From: Nymphaea colorata
Lineage: Eukaryota; Streptophyta; Magnoliopsida; Nymphaeales; Nymphaeaceae
Assembly: GCF_008831285.2 (NCBI RefSeq)
Contig: NC_045139.1
Coordinates: forward strand, 35,251,706-35,315,705
Length of the DNA: 64,000 nt
Reading direction: 5' to 3'
The position numbers and the translations under genes are program-made. Positions 1 to 10,986 of the stretch are shown here, piece after piece. Each line of letters starts with the position of its first letter. Position 1 is the first letter of the stretch. Below the pieces are notes generated by a model. It did no database searches. It saw only the letters and a list, made by a program, of their open reading frames with translations, and was not told where the DNA came from.

Positions 1-786
1 GACCTGACCAAGACAAATAAAGAGTCAGGCTTAGGGTAGGTCACAGCTCGTGACTGTGGTCTGAGTTGGGCCCTGACACCCGAAACCTGAGTTTGGGTTT
101 GGGCCCTGCCCTGCTCTATTAAAATAAAAATTATTTATTTTTAATATAAAATAATATATAAATATAATTAATCACAATAAAAGATATATAATTATATATA
201 ATAATAAAAATAATATTAAAAAAACTTGTTGCGATGAATCGAACACAGTAGAGCCAACCCGGTTCAGCCTGATAAGTTATAAAACATTAAAATGCAATGT
301 GTGACAAAACTTTCCTTTCCAAGTAAAAGTTCACCAATAATTTAAAACGTGAGCTGCTTCAAATCAATGCATATCAGCAATGCACATCTAGTTTAAATGA
401 GAAGGTTTTTCTTGGATATAATATAATAACTTAAAAGAAAAAAAATACCGTAAAATTTTTAAAAAAATTTAAAGATTAAAAAAATGACAAACTAATAAAA
501 CAATATAAAAAATAAGTAGACAAGGGAAAAAATAAAAATTGAAGGACAAAAACAACAGTTTGGCGTCAAAAGAATGTGAAAAAATGCCTAAAACGAAAAA
601 AAGGCAAAAAAAAAAAGCGTTGAAAAGACAAAAAAACAGCATTTTTGGCCTTTTTCGACAGATTTATTTTTCATGTTTTAATGCTTTTTTTTTTCATTTT
701 TATGACGACGGTTGAAAGAAACAGCCAATATCCTTTTTAAATGACTGCTACTTGGGGAGAATTCTTTGCGCTTTGGTAATTATCTC
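1..786. other. AT-rich intergenic DNA with possible repeat remnant
   Basis: No gene is visible. The first 120 bases are GC-rich and contain repeated GGGCCCTG-type words; from about 120 to 230 the sequence is almost pure A/T. The same pairing of an AT-only block with a GC-rich gggctcg-like block recurs at about 30000-30170, which suggests fragments of one dispersed repeat. Bases 430-690 are A- and T-rich low-complexity sequence with several homopolymer runs. Confidence 0.5.
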
Positions 787-1159
787 AGAATGTCAACTGA
801 CTGGCCGTAAACTTTACCATATCCAGTCACATATTTGGATTTGAATTCGGATTCAAATTCAAAATAAACAAATAGCTATATCACATCTGAATCCAAATTC
901 GGCTTTGAAGCACACAACCAAATTTGGATCACACCATGATATTTATGATATGTTAATTAAAAGTCAACTTGGACAATGTATGGGCATTAGACGTAGGATA
1001 TTTATTTAAAATTGAATATGATCAAGTATTTAATAAAATTGTATCCCGATCCAAATCCCATTCTTAAATCCGAATTATTTTTTTTGTATATGTAACTTTT
1101 CTAAAGCAGTTCAATTCGTTGGATATCCTATCCGAATCCGATCCATATATTGACATTCT
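787..1159. mobile_element. MITE-like element with perfect 10-bp terminal inverted repeats
   Basis: AGAATGTCAA at 787-796 is matched exactly in inverted orientation by TTGACATTCT at 1150-1159. The interior carries inverted GGATTTGAATTCGGATTC-like and ATCCGAATCCGATCC words, so much of the 373 bp can fold on itself. There is no coding capacity. Related elements with TGTCAATATAT-like ends and the same GGAT/ATCC interior lie at 4902-5268 and 58209-58611. I could not settle a target-site duplication, so the superfamily is unassigned. Confidence 0.6.
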
Positions 1160-1678
1160 ATTGTTATCTTTGGATTTGACGTTTTAATTCTTGAATTGAA
1201 GGAAGATGAAATCAATAGGACAACTTAAAACATGATAAATGTGCACCTCCCAAGTCAATAGGTTTTACAAGTCCATGGTTTTCATTTATTGGGAACCAAA
1301 ATCATTGTGGTCACATCTTTTGAAGGTGGAATAGAATGAGAACATCCCAACCAAAAATTTCCTTCAATTTCTTTCAATCTTGTAGACTACCATAGGTGAA
1401 TATGTTGTTATTAATTAGTTTTTTGTGCCAATTTGTACTAGATTTGATTAGAACCAATTTTTTTAATCACTGATTCTATCATTACAGTTGTATTCTTAGT
1501 GTATTTGGGTATTTTTCTGATCCCCCATGCATTAGAATTTGATCAGCCTGTGTAAAACAAGATGAACATATCTGACATATTGGTCAAGAATTCAACCTAA
1601 CCAAGAATGATGAGAGATAAACTGTTTCGAGGTTCAGGTGACCGAAAAAATCTATTGCTTGACAGAGAGTTGAAGCTC

Positions 1679-1802
1679 ATACCCGACTCCTTGTCTACCC
1701 TAAAGGCTGTTTGGCATTAAAAACATAGTGTAAGTATTCCATACCCGACTCCTTGTCTACCCTAAGGGCTGTTTGACATTAGAAACATAGTGTAATTATT
1801 CC
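1679..1802. repeat. 62-bp tandem duplication
   Basis: Two adjacent 62-bp copies, 1679-1740 and 1741-1802, both begin ATACCCGACTCCTTGTC and end in a run to ATTCC, differing at only a few positions. Each copy holds a GGCTGTTTG(G/A)CATTA(A/G)AAACAT word, and 1840-1860 carries its inverse (ATGTTTCTAATGTCCAA). One arm of a small palindromic element was therefore probably duplicated. Confidence 0.85.
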
Positions 1803-3204
1803 ATGAACGAAACTTTATAGAACACTCACATGATGTTTCTAATGTCCAACGAAACCTTATAGTAGAAAGCCTTCTTTTAGTGCTTTTGGGTTCTTTCAGT
1901 CCTTTGATGCCATCATGTGGAATAGTTAGAGCTGACTAAACTCATAAAGTTGTAAAGATAGGAAGATATGAGTTTAGCAACTTGTATAAAATAATAAATT
2001 AATGTTTGCCGGAGTGAGGAAAACCCCTACACTCTTTGATCAAGGGAATACAACCATAGAAAAGTATTAAATACACCTAGTGTAAAAACCAAACCAAGTA
2101 CCGAAATACCATACAAACAGGAATATATGATCCTTTTGTTATGGGAAAAAGGAAAGAGACTAGACTGCTTGGGAAGATCAATATTCATGTGATTCTAAGT
2201 CACTGGACTCTTCTATTTTACTATCGCACTAGAGTCCGCATCGAGTCGGGTGCGTACCGAACATGGGTGCACACCAGACAAGGAAAGATTCTAGAGTGCT
2301 CACCAGGCCATTGATGAGTAACCCCAAAGCCGTCAACCTTCACTAAGGCCGTGGGATTAACTTCTCGCTCACCCCAAACCTGTTGATGAATGAAAAGAGA
2401 AATATAATACACAATCCTGGAAACATATGTTAAAAACGAGCCTTAGGAATCCAAGAAGCAATAAATGTTTATAAAATAATAATGTAAAAATAATTGCAAA
2501 CAGCAGCACAAAAGAAATGAACAAATCAGAAAACAAGAGAATATGTTTAGAAAATTAACACAAAGGTCAACAACATTATCATTGTAGAACTCGTAAGAAA
2601 AAATAAATAAATTAAAAAACTACGTACGCATTTCCAAGGCAACGAGAAAAACGAGAGACTCATTTCCACAGATGAGAAATGAGTTCCACCATGTTTTCGC
2701 CTCTCAAGCAAGAAATCCTCGAAAAGGCGACTTCTAACCTTTCAGGTAGAAGTCATTGACAACTACAACGTAGAAAAATCGCCAAGCCCACTTAATAGAT
2801 AAGACATATTTATGTGTCGAAAAGTTTGGTGGTGGCATCAAAAACGCCGAGTAAGGCCAATCTTGCCCCATTGGCAGTGCGGCGTTTGCCAGTTGCCTAA
2901 GTCAAAAATGTCGATGCAGCGCAATCTGCGACAAGGTCGCTCACATCGAACGAATCCGAAGTTTAATCATTGTCGGACTCTGGTGGGTTACTACTTGACA
3001 TTGTAAACAGTGGTAAGGTGCGACACTCAAGTTGAAAGATATACAATATTAAAGACAAATGGGTCTGACCATACAGTTGGTTTTATGCTAAAGGAGGTTT
3101 TTCGTAACTAAAACATTAAAAAAATCATGTAAATTGCATTTTTGTGGTTAAATGGGTAAGGTTCTTGTTCCTTACCAAACTTAGCACATGGACATGACGA
3201 AGTT
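1803..3204. other. Intergenic, no gene seen
   Basis: Only short open frames are present (at most about 64 codons), with no recognisable protein similarity, splice structure or RNA gene. The sequence is AT-rich and unremarkable. Confidence 0.5.
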
Positions 3205-3322
3205 GAGGCCACAGAAGGAACTGGTCAAATGACCCATGTGATACTTTTGGAGATTACTTGTTTGAGGCCACAGAAGGAACCGGTCAAATGACCCATGTAA
3301 TACTTTTGGAGATGACTTGTTT
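3205..3322. repeat. 59-bp tandem duplication
   Basis: Copies at 3205-3263 and 3264-3322 both start GAGGCCACAGAAGGAAC and differ by about four bases. A short open frame crosses the copies on each strand, but this follows from the repeat and is not evidence of a gene. Confidence 0.85.
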
Positions 3323-3368
3323 GAATTCCACAACAAGCCAAGTCGGTCAAGACGAAACCTTCCACACA

Positions 3369-3422
3369 ACATGTGGACTTGTGCGGGCAGTAGTAACATG
3401 TGGACTTGTGTGGGCAGTTGCT
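3369..3422. repeat. 27-bp tandem duplication
   Basis: ACATGTGGACTTGTG(C/T)GGGCAGT occurs at 3369 and again at 3396, giving a 27-bp period, only about 50 bp downstream of the 59-bp duplication. Confidence 0.8.
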
Positions 3423-3550
3423 CGCCGGGGCCCATATTTGTTTCTTTGTAGCGTCTCCAGGAAATTATTATGTATTTGAAGGGTTTAGTACCCTCTGTAT
3501 CTAGTCCTTTATTTCTTGATAATAAAAAGGTTGAGGGGCCTCTGACTCGT

Positions 3551-3556
<6 letters not shown>

Positions 3557-3616
<60 letters not shown>
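3557..3616. repeat. (AT)n microsatellite, about 60 bp
   Basis: An uninterrupted alternating AT tract lies between TTGTTTT and GAATTAAATGG. Confidence 0.95.
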
Positions 3617-3619
<3 letters not shown>

Positions 3620-3760
3620 TTAAATGGTAACAGGTAGGGTCAGCCCACCTACCACCCGCGGACCATTATCTTGCTTGAGAAGAATTATCCAAATCATGAG
3701 CCAAGTCAATGTTTTTTTTTTTCTCAGGTCATCGCAAAAATCAGGTGACTTGGTGGTAGG

Positions 3761-3965
3761 GGTGGAGCCACATGAGAGCATGTGTGGGCAATTGCCCACA
3801 CAGTATTCCACCAAACTGTTTATTTACATATTAGTTGACCCAGCATATTTGTGTATTTTTTATGCTAGTGCCCTTTAGTCATTTACCTTTTTACATATAG
3901 TGACTTTGGAGGGTCCAGAATTTTTTGAATGATCACTTCTTCGGCCACAACTTTCTGGCTCCACC
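3761..3965. mobile_element. Short element flanked by GGTGGAGCCA / TGGCTCCACC arms
   Basis: GGTGGAGCCA at 3761-3770 has its exact inverse, TGGCTCCACC, at 3956-3965. Inside are a GGGCAATTGCCC palindrome and an AT-rich spacer. Similar GGCTCCACC / GGGCAAxTGCCC words recur near 49810, 56538-56790 and 58100-58680. I infer one dispersed non-coding repeat family, or remnants of the ends of a larger element. No open frame of note is present. Confidence 0.5.
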
Positions 3966-4901
3966 TCATCTCGGTAGATAATGTCTTCGGATGGGGTTAA
4001 GGGCTTTGTCCAACAAGTCCGACACAATTTGGTTGGTTCAATTTGAACCGCTTTTTTCCAATTTTTTATTTATTTTTTATTGTGATTTTATCATAAGGGG
4101 TGAAATTATGATTCAAAAATTTTAGAATTTTTTCGTCTTTAATTAGGACACATGTAGTGTTGGCTTTACTTCATCAATTCTAAAATTTTAATTCTTATTT
4201 TATCAAACGCATCATTTTCAATTCTTGAATCAAAATTTCAACTAAACGCAAAAACAAACACAAAAACCAAAATTTTCATTTCAATGCCAGCCGAGTGGAA
4301 TTTTATTTTCACGATTTTAATTTTAAAATCAAAATCCAAAGCCATCAAGCATCCCCTTGGAGAGAGGAGAGGGGGGGGGGGGCGCCTAGGCCATGGCCCC
4401 ACCCCGGCTAATGAAAAAAAAAATTACATTAAAAAAAATAAAATTTTTTAATTGTGCCATGTATTTTTTGGATTTGAATTCAGTTGGCCCTACCCGGATT
4501 CAGATATTAGACTGCCGGCCCGCCCCTAAAGAAAATCCTAGCTCCGCCCTGCCTCAGAGTACTTGTGTCATGGATTAATTTTTCTTTGTTTATATATGGT
4601 CGAGGGCTATTCTCCAAGCCTTCAACTGCTATATATTCTTTTTAGTTGAGCGAATTTTGTCCTTATACATTCAAAAAAGTAGCACTCTCCAAAAACCAAT
4701 AAATCGTCGCAAGAAGATTTCTTAGATGGAACTCCCAAAGGCAATCTGACCAGCTATGCTATGCTAATCCAACTCGCTAAATCTCAAAATCATGGATTTC
4801 CTCCCTTTGTGGAAAATTTGAGTTTTGTTAATACCTTCAATTTACCGTCAAATCTACAGCTATCATACATAGCTTAATTGTAATTGGGTGAATATATAAT
4901 T
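3966..4901. other. Intergenic, no gene seen
   Basis: This stretch contains a G run at about 4371-4381, AT-rich DNA, and GGCCCCACCCC / GCTCCGCCCTG words at 4390-4555 that resemble the GGTGGAGCCA repeat family. CCAGCTATGCTATGC at about 4751 resembles an inverted tRNA-type A box and may be a SINE scrap. Confidence 0.4.
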
Positions 4902-5268
4902 AGGTATGTCAATATATTCATTTTGAATCGGATATCCAACTGAACCGATCTGAAAAAATTGGATATGAAAAAACATTATTAAGAAAACAAATCGGATTTG
5001 GATTTAATAAGTGACATCCAATCGGATTCAGATCAAATTCATTTTTAAACAGATATCTTGTATTTAATGCTTTTATAGTTTGAAATTTGACAAAATTCTG
5101 TTTAAAATTCGGATTTGGTGAATATAAAAATCAGATTCAGATTGTAATTGCTTTTTGAGTTTGGATATGACTTTTTTTTATTCGCATTCGAATATGAGTA
5201 TGTGAATATCCGAAAAGCGGATATGATTAAGGGTATATCCGATCTGAATCAAATCAGTTTACATCTTT
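4902..5268. mobile_element. MITE-like element, relative of 787-1159
   Basis: The left end AGGTATGTCAATATAT is followed by GAATCGGATATCCAA. The right end has inverted words (GGTATATCCGATCTGAATC, then TTTACATC). The interior repeats GGATTxGGATTT motifs on both strands. No coding frame is present. The ends have diverged more than in the 787-1159 copy. Confidence 0.5.
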
Positions 5269-5980
5269 ATGTATAATTCTATTTGCTTACTCTGGTTAGA
5301 CAAAGTCTCTTCTTAATAACAATAGTTTCAAACTCTTTTCTGTTGTACATGTGCAATAGATCTCATAAAAATATTCTTATCATCAAAAGATAATAAACTG
5401 ACATGTTTCCATTGTCTCTAATTTGTCATGCTTCTTTCATGTTTGTCCAAATTATAGACTTTGTAGATTCGATAAGCGGTTCTATATTGTAGAGAGACTA
5501 GACTGTGTGTGTGTTCAAATATTTTGAATTGCATAGTTGAAGTTTCTTTTTTTTTTTCCTCATTACGTTGTTTTTGAGTTTGATAGACTTTTTAACCCGG
5601 TTAGTTCGTTTAGATACATGACAAAAACAGGTTTCGACCAGTGCATTGAGTTAGCGGACCCTAAAACTCTCATTTATCACTATATAACATTATATAACAC
5701 TATAATGCATTTTAGCATCTCAGTTGATAACAATGCGCCGATTTCTAATAAGATAACATGAACTTTTAACATTTCATAACTTTATTTTATATTTTAATTA
5801 TGGTAAATATTTTTTAAGAGAAAAGATTCACGACCGATTCAGATGAATCGCGGAATCCGATTCGGTATCGGGGACCGAGTCTTGACCCGGGGTCCAGATC
5901 GTTTGTCATGAAGCGGCGGAATGGAGTCGGCAAGGGAAGTCGGCGTGGCCAGGGTTTTTTCCCTCCGCGGTTCTTTCCGG
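5269..5980. other. Intergenic DNA leading into the JAZ gene
   Basis: The sequence is AT-rich up to about 5820 and then becomes abruptly GC-rich. The shift marks the gene-proximal region upstream of the JAZ coding start at 6256. Overlapping open frames on both strands here (5.8-6.5 kb) result from high GC and are not separate genes. Confidence 0.5.
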
Positions 5981-6098
5981 CACGTGTCGAATACGGAGCC
6001 CGAGGAAAGGTACACGTGACTGAATTTGTAAGGAGAGAAGTAGGGATGTGGTTTCTGGGCGCGTGGGCCCCGCCGCTCGTACCTTCTTCCTTCACGTG
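5981..6098 (+). promoter_or_regulatory. Three G-boxes (CACGTG) upstream of the JAZ start
   Basis: Perfect CACGTG palindromes lie at 5981-5986, 6013-6018 and 6093-6098, which is 275, 243 and 163 bases before the ATG. G-boxes are the known binding sites of MYC2-type bHLH factors, the same proteins that JAZ repressors inhibit. The layout therefore suggests the usual jasmonate feedback loop, in which MYC activates JAZ transcription. No canonical TATA box is obvious; TACAAAAG near 6141 followed by a pyrimidine-rich stretch is a weak core-promoter candidate. Motif presence is seen; function is inferred. Confidence 0.75.
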
Positions 6099-6255
6099 TT
6101 TCGCGCGGCCCTCTCCTCTTCTTCGCTGGCTTTGCTTGCTGTACAAAAGGCGAGGCGGAGCGCCTGCTTCTCTTCATTCCCTTCCTCTCCAATCTTCTCG
6201 CTTGCTTCTTTCCTTCCTTTACCGTGGATTCTCTGTTACGGATTCTGCTGCAAAG

Positions 6256-8574
6256 ATGACGAGGGAGATCGTCGAGGTTGATTTCTTCGCCTCCAGATCG
6301 GCGCCGGCTGCCGCTGCGACTCTGGATGCTCCCATGTCTCGTGCGTTCTTGATTCTGTTTTCTCCTCTTGGTTCTTTCTTCGCTTTTAGAGTTTCCTTTT
6401 TTTTGATGGTTCGATTTGTTTTGCTTCTTGGTGTTCAGGATTTCAGAGAACCGTGTCGAAGATCAACGCGCAGGCGCTGAGGAATGTGCTCTCTGTACAG
6501 CACAAGGACGCGATGGCCGATCGATGGCTGTCCGAGGATCAGTTCAGGCCGGCAGCGAGCAGCCGGCCGATCAACTTCTCGTTGCCCGTGTTCAGTTCGG
6601 CTGCTGGGTACGTGGGGATCTGAAATCTGATCCTTCCTTTTCTCTCTTTTTCTTTTACCATTTTCGTTTCAAGGAAGAAGATATCGGAAGTGGGTTGCTA
6701 ATTTCGCGATTTCTCCGTGTTTTCTTTTACCCTTTTGGGGGTTTAGGGGGATGTCGTCTGATGGCCCTCCTGGCACCGCTCCGCTGACGATTTTCTATAA
6801 CGGGACGGTTAGCGTCTTCAACGTTCCGTCTGATATGGTAGATCGAAACTCTCTCCTCCCATTTTTCTTGTTTTTCCATTGGTTCTGGGATCGTTTTTTC
6901 TAACGGAACCTGGTGCTCTGCAGGCCGAGAAGCTCATCAAACTAGCGGCAAATGGGAAAAGCACGCCGGCGGAGCCCCCGGCAGTTCCGGCAAGATCGAC
7001 GCCTCCCGGATCTGCGCCTGCTGCGCAAGCGGATGTCGGCAACACGCTTAACAAATTAAGCCAAGGTGAGTCTTGCCATCTCTTACCTGTTTCCCTGAAG
7101 ATGGTGGTTATGGCTGGGTTGGGATCTTGTTGGACTTTAAAGCCGATTAACGTTTTCATATCATGGCTTACCATGAAATTAAGATTTCACATTCCATAGT
7201 ACGCGCGTTTGTACCTGCTGTTTCTGGGGAATTTTCAGTCCAACTCTGTCGTAATGGCTCTTCTCGGCCTTTTATGGACATTTGATGAAATTGGACTGTA
7301 ATCCTTCTCTTCTAACAAAACTAGACACGCTTAAGAGGAAAGGGGGCGTTGGTTTGTGGTGATTCAAGAACAAACATCTTTCTGTTAATTGTACAGGAAA
7401 AGAGAAGAAAAAGGCCCCTTGGGCTTTCTGCTAGGGAAAATAAGTTTTCCTGATTTGTTTATTGGCATATGGTCTCAAACTTCTTTGAGGCTGATTCTGT
7501 GAACCACCGAATCCATCTCTCTTGCAAAAGAATCAGGAGGCAGTTTCCTTTTCTCTTCTCCTTTCCCTTTCGTTAAATTTTTTGGAACATTGAGAGGAAA
7601 TCCTGAGTTCCATGGATCCCTTTTCCCTGCTTTTAGATGTTGGTATATAAGATTATCAACCCCATGGAATCATTTCTTACAGATAGAAATATGGGAGATT
7701 CAAAAGAATTTCAATGTCGAAGTCTTTTGCCATAACAAATCTTATTTCTTGTTTGATTCTCAACTTCCTAGTTCTATATCACCATATATGCTCGCCTGTA
7801 CTAATATACAGGTCCACTCGTTGATGCAGATCTTCCCATTGCGAGAAGAAAGTCACTACAGAGATTTCTGGAGAAGAGGAAGGACAGGTGATTGTGCGTT
7901 CGATCCCTCCTTCTTATGCTTGTTTAGTTCTGTCTGTCAAAACACGTTGCCTAAGGTTCGATGGCCAATGCTCGTTTGAAACATTCAACTGCAGTTAAAG
8001 CCTTTCTGGCACCCATCTCCGCGAACTTTTAACTACCCTGCCAAAGGTCTGCACCATGGTCGCCCTCCTTGGCAGGCGTTAGACCTCATCGTGCAGAAAT
8101 AGGAATTTTCCATTCTTGCCCTACCCTGTCTTCTGCAGAAGATTCATGGCATGCCCCATTTATAAGTCCTCCCTCTCTGTGATCAAGAGTTCTCTTCTGT
8201 AAATAGAGTTGAATGCTTTGACTGTACAAAAGGGGGAGATTACATGATCCGATACCTCATGATGTGAGCCAGTTATCTGTACACCATTTTTCGACTTCAG
8301 TATCAATAAAGATCTTTAATTTCTTTTCCAGGAAAAAGGTGCATCGAGTATGACTGATCCTTTCAAATTAGACGGTTATGACCTAGATCTTGCTATGATC
8401 AACTAGACAAATCTCCCCAGCTCCTTTTAAAGTGTGCTGGTCAATGGAAGAAATAATGATCCTATTGACTATAAGGTTTAACTCATTAAAGCACATTTCA
8501 GTGTACAGTCACCCTTGAACAACAAAAAGAAGACATTGTAGGCAGAAGGCAGAAGAGACTGTTCAACCTTTCTG

Positions 8575-8646
<72 letters not shown>

Positions 8647-9198
8647 GCTTTAAAATGATGGTGCGTCATTCTCGTGTTTATTTGACTTCTTCCTGATAAA
8701 ATTAATGAATTCACGCGTTCTTAGCGGTAGCGATGCATGTGGGTCTTTATTGTCGTCAAGGAGAGTGAATCTTCGGGTGAACCCTGTGTTTTTTATATGC
8801 ACAAGGTACTCGTGGGACATTTTGAGGCCCACACATACGCGCACACGCAAGGACACATATACGCACATACCGAAAGGAAAATAAAACACATCTTTTACTT
8901 GGTAGATCTATTTTTGCTGGAGCTGCATAAGTTGGTGCTTGTCACTAGTGGAGGAGGGAGACATCTCACCCACCAAGCACTTTGCATTAATCTCCTCCCT
9001 ATCTGCCCTCTTATTGGGTACATGTCTGCCACATACGGACTGTGTTTTTTGCATGTTCATACTCCCTGTCAAACCAGTCGGCTGTTGGGCCCCAGTAACT
9101 GAGCTTCCTTCTCCTTTCTCAGGCTGTCTTCCACCTTGCCATACGAGCAACCTGCCGATGAACAGGACAAGAAGTTATCGGGCACCCCCCACTCGTAG
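6256..9198 (+). CDS. TIFY9: JAZ/TIFY jasmonate-signalling repressor, JAZ10/TIFY9 type, six exons
   Basis: Exons are 6256-6340, 6439-6607, 6747-6837, 6924-7065, 7812-7887 and 9123-9198. They total 639 nt and encode 212 aa in one frame, with GT-AG introns throughout. The N-terminus has the VEVDFF signature of JAZ10-type proteins. A literal TIFY sits at residues 99-102 (PLTIFYNGTVSVFNV), the ZIM motif used for dimerisation and NINJA binding. The Jas motif spans about 169-195, with DLPIARRKSL, RFLEKRKDR and a terminal PY, and includes the LPIARR degron core recognised by COI1 with JA-Ile. As a nuclear repressor it would bind MYC2-type factors and be destroyed on jasmonate perception. The last intron splits Arg188 in the Jas motif, at the conserved Jas-intron position; reading through it gives an immediate TGA. 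Arabidopsis JAZ10 is 197 aa, so the length fits. The family call is firm; the JAZ10 subgroup rests on the N-terminus and remembered similarity. Confidence 0.93.
7066..7811 (+). other. JAZ intron 4
   Basis: A 746-nt intron with a GTGAGT donor and an ATACAG acceptor. It is T-rich, with no repeat or nested gene seen. An open frame of about 129 codons at 7590-7979 runs through the intron and exon 5 in the wrong frame and is not a gene. Confidence 0.8.
7888..9122 (+). other. JAZ intron 5 (Jas intron), possible regulated retention
   Basis: A 1,235-nt intron between the KRKD(R) and (R)LSSTLPY parts of the Jas motif, with a GTGATT donor and a TTTCTCAG acceptor. If retained, the codon after Arg188 is TGA, giving a 188-aa protein without the C-terminal X5PY segment. 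It carries the TA/GA microsatellite at 8577-8648 and a CA/CG-rich stretch near 8825-8870. Confidence 0.85.
8577..8648. repeat. Compound (TA)n(GA)n microsatellite inside the JAZ Jas intron
   Basis: About 36 bp of alternating TA is followed by about 36 bp of AG with one GGG interruption. It is fully intronic, about 690 bp downstream of the donor. Confidence 0.95.
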
Positions 9199-10986
9199 AC
9201 ACCGGAATCCCCTAACCTCCGTTAACCTCTGTAACGCTCATTCTGCACTATGCAGCATTCTGCAGTATGTAAGTCGGATGAGGCGTCATGGTGATGAGTT
9301 GCCATTGATGAGCATAGTGTAGATTGATTAACGCATGTTATTGTTATTATTGTTATAATGCTTCTTTTCCTTTTAACTGGGATGTCCTTTTCCTTTTGGT
9401 CCTCTTTTTGCTTGTGTTCCATGTGAAATTTGGGATTTTGCACCGGCTGCCCACCGGTCTGGCTATAGTTCTATGCTTGGTTGCCGCACACTATACGGTG
9501 CTTTGTTCAGCAGCCTTGTACATTTAATATGTAACACCTACTTTCAGTATGTTCTCTCTCTCTCTCTCTCTCGCTCTGTGTGCGTGTGAGTGAGTGTGCG
9601 CGTGTGTGTATTCCACACTATTGTAGTAATGCTATCCATGGTCCATCAGTATAAATATATGCTAAATAACATAAGATATTGTTGAATACCTGCTCTAACT
9701 AAAACATGGCTCAGCTTATGATTCAAAGTTCTACTGGGTAGGCGGTGAAAAAGATGAATACCCTCTGATTTCTTGCGCTGAGAAATGGCAGCTTTGTTAA
9801 ATCTGTTTTGGCTGCATATGATTACAAGTGTCCAGAAGTTGTGACTAAGCTCTTAATGCTTCAGCAGAATAAGTTTGACCAACAAGAATTCAATATCTTT
9901 GTGTGACTGTTCCACCTAACTCCTCCCAAATAAGCCCTTAAACTAGCAGTTAGATAATGGGATTGCTTAGGATTCTCTGGTTTGAATCATACGGTTTCCA
10001 AGTTTACCAAACCTAAAAGAGATGAAGAGACAAAGAAAACCGATCTTCTGAGTTTTCTTTATTGAGACGGCTCTGACTACTTGCGCCAAGCATTTTTGGA
10101 ATAACATTCGGTAACAATTTTTTCCTGGAAAATCTCCAATATCAAGGGTTAGGAATTTGGCAATAATCAAAAGCGCAGTTCTCCTTTTGGTGTTATTAGG
10201 ACACATAGTCTGTAATATTAACAGAAAGAAAAAATAAACATACCTAAAGAATTATCATAATTGCAACAAGTTGTGTATTTTTTATGAGGCATTTGTTTGC
10301 TGCGGATTTGAGATCCAAAAGACGTCTCCTGGATTTCAGGCCAGACGCCGCATATAGAAAAGGAATAAATAAAATCAATTGAACAAGAAGCTTCATGTAG
10401 CATGGGTTTGAGATCCACGCTACTGAAATCCCTGGTTTGTTTTAACGTGAGACCTTACATGACACATCTTTTAAATCTGCCTGGGATCAGAGAGATGAGG
10501 CTGTCAAACACACACTTAATATCTTGTTTGGAGGTAAATTAAACTGATTTTCTGTCCATTAGATAATTAGTTTGATAAGAAATAAACGATATGAATCTTT
10601 TTCACAAACTAAGAAAAAAGTTAGCTCTCCTTTTTTATTATAATTAAACATTTAGATGTGTTTTGGAATTTTTTTTTTCACTATTTGGTTATTTTGCATG
10701 GGAGGTCGATTGGTAATTGGTGTAATAACAACATGCATTTGGTTGCTACCAAGAAATTCCATGTTCTGGTCTTCTACAAACTACCTTTTCAAAAGCCAAT
10801 TGCAGGTTTATTGCTTTTAAATTGTGTTTGATTTCCCACGGATCTCAGGGTCGAGGGCACCAGCCCCAGCATTGATTTCAAATCCACGTTACATTGTCAA
10901 AAGCCGGGTGTGTTGTTGTTAGGGTTCGATCCGAGCCTGATTGGCCAACTACTGGGGTAGAATCCCAAAAAGAGTGTGTGTGTATG
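9199..10986. other. JAZ 3' flank and intergenic DNA, no gene seen
   Basis: The JAZ 3' UTR should occupy the first few hundred bases; TTTAATATGTAACA near 9521 is a possible polyadenylation region. A CT tract at about 9552-9574 leads into alternating GT/GC sequence up to 9610. The remaining open frames are short and featureless. Confidence 0.5.

Noticed and set aside
5814-6787. Overlapping open frames of 77-190 codons on both strands
   Set aside because: They arise from the GC-rich leader and first exons of the JAZ gene; only the spliced frame from 6256 carries the JAZ motifs.
7590-7979. 129-codon open frame (+)
   Set aside because: It runs through JAZ intron 4 and exon 5 in the wrong frame and has no domain.
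8478-9443. Several open frames of 73-127 codons on both strands
   Set aside because: They cross the TA/GA microsatellite, the JAZ intron and the last exon out of frame.
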